From the NCBI GenBank assembly GCA_946965045.2, contig OX337241.1, forward strand, positions 496,001 to 560,000: a stretch of 64,000 nucleotides of DNA, written 5' to 3'. The notes below the pieces were generated by a model that ran no database searches, was not told the DNA's origin, and saw nothing but the letters and a program-made list of their open reading frames with translations. A program made the position numbers and the translations under genes. This stretch comes from Epithemia pelagica (Eukaryota > Bacillariophyta > Bacillariophyceae > Surirellales > Surirellaceae). Numbering within the stretch: the first letter of the stretch is position 1; every line of letters starts with the position of its first letter. Below, piece by piece: positions 39,443-49,760 of this stretch.

Positions 39443-40353
39443 CTGTAAACAATCCAACGGGAAAGACGGTAAGAAACGTCCGAATTGGAAACCTCTCTGC
39501 CACACAGTTGGATCAATCATCTGGAGTTACAACCAACCAACACTACTCCAGTCCACAGATGATAGATCTGACACTCGCCCAGCCACGGACCGTCGGCAAG
39601 TTTGTCGACGATCACAGTGTCTTGTTGTGCCTCTCTTGTTTGGGCGGGGTGATGCGTGTTCTCACAATCTTGTCTGTAAGATTTGTGAATTGTGGCGCCG
39701 GGTGGAATGGTGCATCCGCGCTGACTCGGCTTTTTCGGGATTCCTCTCGAGTCAGTCAACCTACCGTAGCTATGATATCTGATGTGAAGAATCTACTTCT
39801 GATTGCTAACCTTAGCATACTTCCCAATCTTTCTTGGCAATCCGACGATGATATATCGATGCTCCCGCATTGTCCAAAAATTCTGAAATTGGCTCTTTTT
39901 CGAACATGAATCCATGAGATGCGGTTCCAATGGATCTAGCTAGGAGAGAGAGGCAAAAAATAGAGTACATCTCTTCGGGTAGTAGCATTGGTACCGCTGT
40001 CCTTCAACCCAAAAAGATGGGTTCCTACACAACGCAGTCTCAACGAAAATGACTACACTGTACTAGTACCTCTAGGTAGGTACGTTCCATGGTCAAGACA
40101 TATGAACACGCTCAAAGGCCTATGAACTAAAAAAGAATAAATTCTTCGTGACGTGAAGGAGCCATGACAGTGGGGCAGAAAGGAACCATCCGCCACGCCA
40201 TCCGTATTGTTGGAATCGATCACTGGGAATTGTCGTTCTTCCAATCCAAGGAACGTATCCACGGTCCAACTCTGCGAAACGCATTCGATTCGAAAGCATG
40301 TATATCCAGCCAGACCAAAGCCAGAATTGCTGTGATGTGCACCTGGTTCACTG
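39443..40353. other. Spacer between cluster members 7 and 8
   Basis: A frame at 39508-39909 (+) exists but shows no family features. Otherwise I see only short AT-rich repeats and GTAGGTAC motifs. No gene supported. Confidence 0.4.
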
Positions 40354-41581
40354 CTAGCAAATCACGGGTTTGGCATTGGCCACGGCAAATTCCGTGTCGG
40401 CTGTGGCGCCCGCCGCTGCGGCCGTCGGAGGACGAAGGACTCCACTCTCCTGCAATACTTCTCGTGTTTCCACGACGGAGCGACTTCCATCGGCATGGGT
40501 CATGGTTTTGGTGGTAACTTTGACGACGGTACCATCGTGTTCCACCAAGGTGTGTTCGACGACTTGTTCGGTCGATGAAATCATTTCCACGTCGTCACGG
40601 TCGGGTGCTCGAGAAAAGGCCGCCACCATGGTGTCCTTTTCTTTCATGGTCAAAATCGTGGCCCCCGCCAGGATCCAAAGCAACACCAAGATCAAGATAC
40701 CAATTCCACCGCCACGAATTTTACAGTGATCCGCATCTTGACACCATGTGGAAGCCAAGGAAACCTGAACAAGAACAGAACAAACAAACCACCAACAACA
40801 AGAAGGAACATTTTCACGTCAATCGTCGCTGGTAAAAAACTCCCAACGAAACAAACAATCATTCGTACCAAACTGAGTGGCAACAAGGCCCCAATCGCAA
40901 TAAAACTAAAGGAGATGCATTTCAAACATTTGGGTTCAAAGACACAGCAGGATCCGAAACAAAAGACGACTGTCAAAATATAGGCTGGAATGGAGGTAAA
41001 AAACAAGACGACACGAGCAAATCGCACGGCGCCATCCATGTCGTCGGACCCCAGTGTTTCATGGTCGGACCAAAAGACACAATCTCCCTTGCCCCCAATG
41101 GTACCACTGGTCAGGTTGAAATCTTCCACCGTCCAGGGTCCCACGCGAAATTCGGAGGGTTCGTCACTAAAGAACATGCCGTCGGTCCGGTACTCGACGG
41201 AAAAAAAGTTGCAACTCCAGGGAACACCCAAGGTTACCAAGGCCGCAATCACGGTAGTAATCATGGGCGCCGTGTAGTAACACCCATATGGACAACAGAT
41301 GCAACGGCCATGACAACACTCTTGCTCTCGTTTCCGTATGGTGCCTTGTCTTGGTTGTATGGTTGGGGCGATTGTAGCATTCAATGAATTCGTTCATGAC
41401 AGAGTCGAGCATTGGAGAATGAAACGACAGACGACAGTGTGAGACTTGAAATGTTGATCGCCCAAAAAAGGTTCGACACGGAGGACATGCACATTGAGGC
41501 TAGCAAGAACCACCCAACTGGTGACATTCCACCATAGAACGACAATCGCTCAGAGTCCACTTACTGTGGTGGTGGTGACAT
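40354..41581 (-). CDS. Four-helix membrane protein, cluster family member 8 (unknown function)
   Basis: Exons are 41581-41565 (17 nt, encoding MSPPP plus two bases), 41349-40869 and 40764-40354, giving 302 residues. Intron 1 is 215 bp (GTAAGT..CCAAG, phase 2) and intron 2 is 104 bp (GTACGA..TTCAG, phase 0). The start reads MSPPPQQGTIRKREQECCHG, then CICCPYG and helix 1. The loop has WSCNFFSVEY, VGPWTVEDF and CVFWSDHET. WCQDADHC precedes helix 4 (ILILVLLWILAGATILTM), then KEKD, and the tail has VEHDGTVVKVTTKTMTHAD and SVVETRE. There is no long acidic run. It is the last clean member on this side of the cluster. Confidence 0.86.
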
Positions 41582-43012
41582 GACAGGTCTCTTGGACTTC
41601 TGTGTTGTTGAACGTTGCTATGTGTCTCGGCGGTCCGAGAGAGAGATCTTTTACAGCTGCTGCTGTTGCCAATTTGGACAATTTGTGTATTCTGTGGATC
41701 AATACCACGACAGCGTCGATCGATCATTCGCGGAGAAAGTGCTGTCGTCGCTGTTCGCGTCGCATTTTGTGCAGCTGTTGCTTCCGAATTCCGAATTGCT
41801 AGCATTGCTATGTCAATCATAAAGATCCTCATAGGAGTAGCGAGACTTGGTTTCTTCAATCTTCAATGCAACCTATGGGGTATCATCTAACCTGAGAACA
41901 GAAGGGAGAAACAACAATACTCTCGTATCAATGGACAATTTGTAAATTATCTCTCTGCTTCTTGTCGTCCCATAGTCTCTTCCACACTGTAGAGTTTCCA
42001 AAAACGATCCTTACCATTCGTTGCTAGCTAGGAGTACCTATCTACGTAGATTCATACATGGCTCACTCAACTGGGATGGCCAACGCTCGAATCTTTGGGC
42101 AAAATGCAATGACAACACAACCTGGGTTTCCGATCTTGTCATTGGGTGTTGATAATCTAAAGCCATAGGACAGCTTACAATACGGACAGGACTAGTTTGT
42201 TCCTCAGAATATTTGCATGCTGCCTCTTGTAGGATGAGATCTTTAGACAACCGGAAAAGAGGGCGATAGAACTGATATATGCTCCTCTAGGAAGAGGATT
42301 GTAGTTGAAGCCAAAGAGGTTGCCTTTCTTGGGAAAAGACCTAGCCACAGCGTGCGACTGGTTCAGGGTCGCCAAACCGGGGTTCATCACGGTTTGTTCT
42401 ATTTGAGGAGCGATCTCCATTCGTCTCTGCTCCTGTCGAGTTCGTTCCTAACAAATACTTTGATACAGACTCCTGATAGGCTGTAAGAGTCAAACGCTAT
42501 CTCGTTTGGATCTTTGCCGAATTCGAGGGCTCAACTCATAGAAAGTCCCGTTTGTGAGCTTCCGGGTTGAGTCCCAGTCAGTCGCGCCAAGAGCCAGAGA
42601 GTCCCAGTACGAGCCAAAGAGTATTGGGAGCAATATCTGCGCCGCGATACAATTGCGCTGAGTTTCCCCCACGAGTCCCCCGGGCTGACGGATACTTAGA
42701 TAAAGATATTGGTTGAGTTCGGAAATTTTTACCTATGCCCCATAGGTACCTTTCATGACCAAAAGATTTTAATTGGATTGCCTCGTCCTAGTATTTTTGT
42801 CAGCACCCGGATATTTCATTCGTGGGGAGGATATTACTGTACGGATTAATACACTTGTACCAACCGAAAATCAAAACCATTCACAGAAAGCAGAAAGCAG
42901 GTATCTGCCATGAACTGATGTCTGCTGTGTGTGGTTTTCACATTGTGTCACAAATTCGGTATTGAGAAAACGTAGCACGACAGCACGTAACTCCCTTGCA
43001 TCTCGAAACGCT
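41582..43012. other. 1.4-kb intergenic region
   Basis: No convincing gene. It includes the 5' flank of member 8, several CTAGGTACC/CTACGTAG motifs and a partly repeated GAGCCAGAGAGTCCCAGT / GAGCCAAAGAGT stretch near 42590-42620. Confidence 0.45.
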
Positions 43013-44269
43013 ATGACTGCTCATAAAGGCCATCTAAAAAATGTTTGCGAGCAGGATATTCTTTGTACCAAGGACAGGACTGTGTGTAGCCATGCCGGAA
43101 ATCTCATTTTTCGCGCCAAGATTGACGCCATGACGGAGGACTATGAGAAAGCCACAAGTGCACTGGAAAAGACTGATATTACGAGACGCATCATCAAAGA
43201 CCTCAAGGAAAACCACGGCTGCCGATTCTTGGGATATGACAAAACGACGGATTCGTGGATGGAGATTTCTTCGCGGCTCGTTCGAGACAAGGTTTCCCAC
43301 GCGCTCCGATTTGCGATTCGTCGGAGCCAAAAGAAGAAGACCACCAAGGACATGCAATCCTCCCATGCAAGGCTTCAGTTCAAGAAACGGGTCACCACTG
43401 CACAAAACGTTGATTCAAGTCGTCAGAACAAGTCGTCTTGCTTCATGTTTCGTGGGACAGAAAAGGGTTGGAGTAGGGTCGCAGCAAGTCACAAAGAACA
43501 GCGCCAAGACCACACCTTGCAAGATACTCGCACAAAGTATCCCAACAGCAAAGTACAGTCATATCACACCTGGGCTAAACAGTCTTATCATCCCCGTCAT
43601 CCCTATGAAGCATCCTATGGGTCCATTCCAGATGACAGTCACAGCTACTATTGGCACACCAATCATGCGGAACCCCATGATATTGAACCCTTGTCCCATA
43701 ATCATTTTGACTGTCTGAAAACCAGACCGTACACCCGGCAAAGCAGAACGCCTATCGATGATAAAGAAGAAGCTTCGACACCCGAGATTCAATCCTTGTA
43801 TAGCCGCAACTCTTGCTCTCAAGGAAGTTTTGGTGGCCATGTTTCTGTCAGCGATTGCTCCTTGGATGGTGATGACGACGAACCCGAGAACCCACATCAC
43901 AGGACCGTAAGTTCCTCTTCATCATCATCATCTTCTTCTTCATCATCTGTCTTGAACATTTCGGCAGAAGATGTTGATGACGAAGAATTGAAGTTTGATG
44001 AGTTACAGAAACAAGTGTCGGAGAAAGATGAAACGTTCTGGAGAACTCCCATGACGTCCACTATTCTTGTCGAAGACGACTCAGAGGACGACAAAGGTCA
44101 AAAGGAAAAGCCCGTTCTCATGGATATCAACACTGACAAGCCAAACGGTCGTCGTCGCAATCGCAGTCGCAGCACAAGCTATGGTGTCATGGAGGACATT
44201 GCTCCCTGGACCAAACAAGACATTGACTTTCTCATGAACGAGACTGGCTTGTTTGCCGTGCAAGATTGA
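43013..44269 (+). CDS. DUF6824-domain protein (diatom-expanded family)
   Basis: Start at ATG 43013 (MTAHKGHLKNVCEQD), 418 residues; no upstream in-frame ATG. Residues about 13-105 follow the DUF6824 pattern: a D-I-L-C segment, HAGNLIFRAKIDAMTEDY, ITRRIIKDLKENHGCRFLGY, SWMEISSRLVRDKVSHALRF. The rest is low complexity, basic then acidic, with a Ser14-like run (about 43914-43946) and a C-terminal patch WTKQDIDFLMNETGLFAV. DUF6824 proteins are abundant in diatoms; the domain looks like a small helix-rich, possibly DNA-binding module, but no function is established. The usual C-G-R-G start of the domain is degraded here to LCTKDRTVCS, so this is a diverged member. Confidence 0.84.
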   Translation: MTAHKGHLKNVCEQDILCTKDRTVCSHAGNLIFRAKIDAMTEDYEKATSALEKTDITRRIIKDLKENHGCRFLGYDKTTDSWMEISSRLVRDKVSHALRFAIRRSQKKKTTKDMQSSHARLQFKKRVTTAQNVDSSRQNKSSCFMFRGTEKGWSRVAASHKEQRQDHTLQDTRTKYPNSKVQSYHTWAKQSYHPRHPYEASYGSIPDDSHSYYWHTNHAEPHDIEPLSHNHFDCLKTRPYTRQSRTPIDDKEEASTPEIQSLYSRNSCSQGSFGGHVSVSDCSLDGDDDEPENPHHRTVSSSSSSSSSSSSSVLNISAEDVDDEELKFDELQKQVSEKDETFWRTPMTSTILVEDDSEDDKGQKEKPVLMDINTDKPNGRRRNRSRSTSYGVMEDIAPWTKQDIDFLMNETGLFAVQD

Positions 44270-44427
44270 TGGGGAAAATCTTTGTATCCATATGTTTTTA
44301 TGCTCTGTCGAATGAACTGTGCTTTGTAATTTCTACATAATGTACTATCATTTTCTACTATTCTGCGGCTCTGTCTGTTACATATTCAGGGAACACCGTA
44401 TATATGGTGCACTGCAGATCCATGTTG

Positions 44428-45957
44428 CTATTGCTGGTTTTGTACCACTTTGGTTTCGGGGACTTCTCCGGGTCGCGGTGCCGGAAAGGCATTGCCTTCG
44501 GAATGTTCCATGGCATAAAAGCCCGACGTATTGGGACTACTATTACTGTTGTTGTTGCTGCTGTCGGCTTGAATGCCAGTTTCCAATTCGACACCAAACC
44601 CCAAAAAGGACGTTTGATGGTGCTGCCAATTGTGTCGAGCCAACAAACTACAAGTCACACGGGGTTGTTTCCATCGTTTCAGCAAGAGTGCCACATCCAA
44701 TTGTTGTTGTTGCGGTTGCACCACCGCCTTGAGTGCGACCGATCGATTCACTTGCCAGGCGGCTCCCACCGCCACACGAGTCTCGGAAGAAGAGGAGGAG
44801 GAGGATTCCGTGTCGAGGGAACCACCACCCTTTGGCTCGGTAGTCGAGGTGGTGGTGGTGCTGGTGGAAACGGGCCCTGGCGTCACAATCTTTTCCAACC
44901 GAATCGTCCAACCCACTGTATTTCGAACGTAATTGGCTCGGTCTTCAAAGGGATTGAACTGAAATCGATCAAACGCAAACACTTGCGACAAGGCCAAGGA
45001 GGACGACGTATTGGTCTTTTGCACCGTCACTTGCAAGGGTGGTCCTCCTTTTGTTGTAGTAGTAGTTGTATTCGTATTGCTGGAACTGGACTCGTCTTGT
45101 TCTGGTTGAGGATCGTCCACGAGGCTGTAGGTGAGATAAAACTTGTTGTCCGTCGCTTGCCCCAGGGACGTGGAAATGCTACTTTCCACCGCTCCCGTCA
45201 AGGCACCCATTTGAATGGCCCCAAAGGTGTGGACATGGGGCACGTCGGACAAGACATCTTGAACGGTTTGTTTGTTGCGAAAATCCAAGGGAATCCAAGT
45301 CACGGCTCGAACATCCAAAGGCGGCGGCGGCGGCGACGACGACGACTCGGAAGAGGAGGAATGGCTCGTTTCATTGTACGAGTACAACAAGAGACTGCTG
45401 AGCCATGCTTGTCCCAAGGAGTTGGTGGCAGCCTTGAACACTAGGCCTGGGACGGCACTCCAATGTGTTAGAACAAGACAGGGATCCACATGCGTTCCCC
45501 CACGAACCTGTGCCACCCACGAGTCGGAAATGCGACGTTCCCCGGCAATGCGTCCCATTCCTCCTCCTCCTCCACTCATGCTGCTGGTGCTGCTGCTGTT
45601 GGTAGCAGTGCGTGGTGGTGTGGGGTTGCTGTTGTTGTAGGTTGCCGCAATCGGATCCAGAATCATGCTGGCGGAAACGGTGGATTTGGACGTTGTGGTA
45701 TTGAGCCAAAACCCGGTATGCATGTGATCATTCAAAATACGATAGGAGGGATCCGACACTTGAATATGGTTCCACAAGACCGGAAAGAAGGAAGATTGGA
45801 GGGCATCGTACGAACCCAATGTCAAGGGCAATTTATCGGGTGGACCAACGCCAAATAAAGGAGGCACCAAGACGGGTCGCTCGGAAGACGGGGATCCAGT
45901 CACTTTCGTCGTCGTTGAGTTTGTCGATGACATGGCCTTGACTCTGTTTCCATCCAT
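44428..45957 (-). CDS. Hypothetical protein with beta-barrel-like C-terminal pattern
   Basis: A single exon of 509 residues. I do not recognise a family. It has no signal peptide and no helix long enough for a membrane span. Several stretches alternate hydrophobic and polar residues and end in aromatic residues, such as VRNTVGWTIRLEKI, TRVAVGAAWQVNRSVALKAVV and TSFLGFGVELETGI. With NKFYLTYSLVDD and LDVALLLKRWK, these are typical of outer-membrane beta strands. Between them are low-complexity loops of Ser, Thr, Pro and Gln. A mitochondrial or plastid outer-envelope barrel (TOM40/VDAC/OEP-like or DnaJC11-like) is a reasonable guess only. The frame is fully open and codon use resembles neighbouring genes. 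Confidence 0.65.
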   Translation of the reverse strand: MDGNRVKAMSSTNSTTTKVTGSPSSERPVLVPPLFGVGPPDKLPLTLGSYDALQSSFFPVLWNHIQVSDPSYRILNDHMHTGFWLNTTTSKSTVSASMILDPIAATYNNSNPTPPRTATNSSSTSSMSGGGGGMGRIAGERRISDSWVAQVRGGTHVDPCLVLTHWSAVPGLVFKAATNSLGQAWLSSLLLYSYNETSHSSSSESSSSPPPPPLDVRAVTWIPLDFRNKQTVQDVLSDVPHVHTFGAIQMGALTGAVESSISTSLGQATDNKFYLTYSLVDDPQPEQDESSSSNTNTTTTTTKGGPPLQVTVQKTNTSSSLALSQVFAFDRFQFNPFEDRANYVRNTVGWTIRLEKIVTPGPVSTSTTTTSTTEPKGGGSLDTESSSSSSSETRVAVGAAWQVNRSVALKAVVQPQQQQLDVALLLKRWKQPRVTCSLLARHNWQHHQTSFLGFGVELETGIQADSSNNNSNSSPNTSGFYAMEHSEGNAFPAPRPGEVPETKVVQNQQ

Positions 45958-46263
45958 CCATCAACATGTCGTATCAATGCAGGAAAAGCTGAAAAAGATA
46001 TCGTGCGGTCCTCAGGTGGCACGCAAGTTGAAACTCTCCAGTGATTCCTTATCCATTATTTTAAGTGTAATTATTTCTATAGTTTGATGTAACCGCTCGG
46101 AACTATAAACCTTCATGCCTCTTCTCGTTCCTATTCACTCCTCGATGCCACAGCATCTCTAACGTCCCTGCTCTAGAGGCTAGCTAGAGGTAGTCATCCG
46201 GGTACAATCGACCCAAACCCTTACACAGCAAATCACTCTCTGATGCAGACCGGGCCGACCATG
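45958..46263. other. 5' flank of the hypothetical gene
   Basis: Nothing recognised. Confidence 0.4.
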
Positions 46264-46830
46264 AATCAAAAGGCGCACCACATGGCCCTCATGTATCACT
46301 CCTGCGATTGGGCCTATTTTGAGGGTACTCCCGTCTACCCCCGTATAGATCAGTCTATCCTCGTATAGCAAATCTCCAAAGTATCTCTGCATCGTCGGTT
46401 GCACTCTCTAGTTTGATTGTGCTTTTGTTGAAACAAGTAGAGAGTTCATCCAAAAGATGTAGGTAGACCAAGTCTTGGTGACCAGGCGGCGTCAGAGAAT
46501 GAAAGCTTGGAACATATTGCAGCTCGTGTTCAACAAAATGCCGTAGGATCAACGTCTCACTTCAGGATATTGGCTAAAGAGACGTGCCGTGTTGGTGGTA
46601 GCGGTGGACGTTCGGTCTCCTAAGGACCTTTGCTCCGAGCTTTTCAAAGCTCCTGTCCTTTCGCCTTGTCTACACCCTGTCCTTTTCTGCCCGTTCCGCA
46701 TGGTCCCGTTCCGCCATTTGCACCAGACTGGTCGCTTGGGATGCATTGTGACCAGACAGTAGTAGAAAATGCTCCATATCCCGAGGATGGAACCAAGCGC
46801 CGTATCCTTTGGGGAACTGCCATGGTCATT
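46264..46830 (-). pseudogene. Stray copy of the 3' end of the MGAT2-like gene
   Basis: On the minus strand 46830-46690 encodes KGYGAWFHPRDMEHFLLLSG, HNASQATSLVQMAERDHAER and then a stop. This corresponds to the C-terminus of the gene at 51930-53798. The match continues through about 350 bp of downstream non-coding DNA (46264-46625 with 51588-51945). No upstream part of the gene is present, so this is a truncated duplicate. Confidence 0.85.
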
Positions 46831-47133
46831 GCGAAAAAGAAAATGTGAGGGAAATCACCGTGAAATTTGAAAATCTATGACGAAATCCTTAACCCTATAC
46901 GGCCTCGTAGCATTTTCAAGACGTGCAGTTCGTCTGCGGTGACCAGCCCTTAGCGGTATCAGTTGTCAGTCATCGGGAATCGGGAAGGGTGAAAAGCGGT
47001 CATCCATGTGGAATGTGTACAATACGAGCTATAGTCACAAGTCATACTCTTAAGTCAAAAGAGAAAGAGGGCTTTTGAAGAACTATACACCTAGATCTCC
47101 AATATTTTTTATTTGACCTCTCCATTTCCATTA
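46831..47133. other. Spacer left of the mariner-like element
   Basis: Nothing recognised. Confidence 0.4.
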
Positions 47134-49542
47134 AGGGCTGGGTAAGCCGATCCATGTTCGGCTAGGTAGGCTCAGTACAAAACCTACGTAGAGTACACAA
47201 AATCTCATAGTTGACGTCATACCAGATCCTAATTTCGTCTGTGGGAAGTCGGAAAAAATGCAAGCACACTTCACGATGATGGCGAGCTCCGGTGATGCCA
47301 GATACCTTCACCCATGCATTGCATCAACATCCGACCATTGTAAGTTGCTTAAGATTGTCTTTACTATTGTTGTCTGAAGTTTAGCAATATTTGACCCTTT
47401 GGATCAAAAGGTAAGTTGATTTTTCTATGCCGAGCCCGTGTTGTCACGTTCAAAATTGTTCTCTCAACAGTTTGTCCCTGTTTGATTGTTGAAACAGGCC
47501 AGAATGATTTGATACTTTGTAGAATCATGGTCGACAGCATGAAGAATGGATTGATGCACGCCGTGATCCCTGTCGTTCATGTGGTCGACTTTCATTGTGA
47601 CTCATTCTTCACGTGGTAAGTTTTTCAATGTCAATCTCCCTGCTACAACTATTGTGTCAATTGCTTTTGATTCTTCATTGTTTCTAATCATATTCTCTAA
47701 TTTACTTCTTATTTATATGAACAAATGAAATTTGCCGTCCATTCCTTGCTGGATCTGCTGTGATTGACTCGTATCATGGATTTGTTTCTCGTTCTGCTTC
47801 TTGCATTGTCCGAGTGATGAATCCATAGTCTTGGTCCAAGGCACTCCGGTGAGTCTTACACTGTTTCACAAACTTTTCAATGCCTTCAACTGTCACTCTC
47901 TCACCACCCTCTTCAACTGCTTTGTAGGCCTTCATGTACCTTCGAGTGCGGTTGTAAAAGCGCTGGACCAGAGGTTTGGTAAGTGTCTGCAATGACCTCA
48001 CGACACATCGCTTGAAGTTGCTCTTCTTCTCATCCATTGATATTTTCTGTCTGTAAAATTTCTTTGCATATCCCCATGAGAGCTCCACACCGCACCCAGC
48101 CAATTCACAGTGGTATTTTGGGGAGAATGTCACGACAACTGTTGACGACTGTGTCGACATCAGTTCGGCAAGATGCTCCAATGCGGTAAGTTCGTGTCGG
48201 AAATCGTCGCATCGTGCTAAAATCTCAGGCAGCAACAGTTCTCTCACATCTTGTTCATGTTGTTGCTTTATTTTGCCATCCTCATCTCTCCATCGGTCTG
48301 GAACCTTCATCACATATTTTGTGATGGGGATGTTCGGATCAATATGTCCGCGTTCATACAGCACTTGGAGGACCCCCTTTGGAGCACCTTTGCATCCTTC
48401 AATCTGCTTCTCTTCTCTCTTTACCAACTCAATTCCCATCTGTTGCGCTCGCTCTTTCAGTTCGCTTATGCGCCATCCGCGATTCGACAGATTGGCTCCT
48501 TTGTCAATCAGCTCAGCCATAAGTTCTGGCTTAGTTTTTCCACAAACTGTGAACTCACCAGTTCCTTGTGTTTGTCTTCTTCTTTCTCTTTCAACAGGTG
48601 ACAGGTAAAATGGGCCACTGTCTGTGGGCTTGAAGTGGAATGACTGGGTGTCACCGACACTCAGTCGACCTGGGACATTGTGTTGTCCCATGTCACCTTC
48701 GGTAAGTAAAGTGTCGCGCATTGGTGGTTGTTTTCCACCAAACAACTTATTCATCACCTTCTCATTGAGCCCATCTTTCCTTTTTTTCTTGTGCCCTGAA
48801 CTTTGATCAAAATGGAACTCGTGGTCGTGATCAGGCCATTGTCGTCTGCATTTTGTTGTCCTCGTGAACGACGGCGGGGTTAGTCGGAACGGCAATAGAC
48901 CTGGTTCTGATCAAAGGCCCTTTGCCAGAACCTGATATCTGGTGGGCAATCTGGATGGGGAGGGTTCTTTTTCTTTGTTTTCAGCCCAGCAAAGAAATAG
49001 AATTGGTGACATTCCTTCTTTCCGGCTTCGTCCCGGATGCAGTGCCGATGGCGAAACATGCCGTCAAAGCCAATCTCACTATCAATAGGATCATACTTCT
49101 TTGTAAAGAATGTATTAAGACATCTTTTTGAAGTATCTAGACCATACTTGTGCTTTAGAATACAAAGGATATCATCATCACTCCTCCAGGAATCTTGGAA
49201 TGGCTTCGTCTGCCTGAGGTCATCCAAAGACCTTCCTACGTCAATCATTTTTTAAGGGTGCCTCGACCGAATTGAAAGCAGAGTCCCTCTAGTAGTAAAG
49301 ATTCTTAATCTCAAAGCGGTCGAGTCAAGCTCCATTACTCAGGAAGTTATGGCCATGGGGGTGATGGCTTCCATCATTGTCGAATGATGGCTTCCGGATT
49401 GCACCTTTTCTATCGGTGGCAAGTTTACGACGTGCGACTCGGTGTGACCATCCGCCCCACTTCTTACACAGACGAAAATAGTACTACGTAGGTTAATGTA
49501 CTGAGCCTACTTAGCCGAACATGGATCGGCTTACCCAGCCCT
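47134..49542. mobile_element. Tc1/mariner-like DNA transposon, 2409 bp, decayed
   Basis: The ends are inverted repeats of about 60 bp: AGGGCTGGGTAAGCCGATCC at 47134 and its complement ending at 49542, with GGCTAxGTAGGCTCAGTAC inside both. TA lies directly outside each end (47132-47133 and 49543-49544), the target duplication of the Tc1/mariner superfamily. The coding part is on minus and broken. Confidence 0.85.
47774..49248 (-). pseudogene. Frameshifted transposase of the mariner-like element
   Basis: Two frames overlap at 48880-48895: an N-terminal one (49248-48880, 122 residues with LDDLRQTKPFQDSW and KYDPIDSEIGFDGMFRHR) and a C-terminal one (48895-47774, about 373 residues). The C-terminal part has VVVTFSPKYHCELAGCGVEL followed by SWGYAKKFYRQ, which resembles the P-K-x-H-x-E-L-N-x-I-E-x-x-W segment holding the third catalytic acid of Tc1/mariner and IS630 enzymes. 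The expected N-P-I-E is replaced by A-G-C-G-V-E. Earlier catalytic Asp residues are not obvious. Probably inactive; assignment rests on this motif plus the TA-flanked ends. Confidence 0.65.
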
Positions 49543-49760
49543 TACCAATCCGGTCTGTCTCTTGTGCATGTGTATGCATTAGGTTCCTTTTCTCTTTTTC
49601 CCCTTGCCGATAGAGAGCACAACAACAACCCCAGAGAGTCGAACAACGAGACACGACAACGGAACCCCCTCCAACGACGACGACGAAGAACGTCCTGCTC
49701 TCGTCATCCTTCATCATCCCCCATTCCAAATCACGAACCTCCTTCTTTGTTTCCCCAAAG

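Noticed and set aside
39508-39909. 133-residue plus-strand frame between members 7 and 8
   Set aside because: No conserved features; overlaps the probable promoter of member 7.
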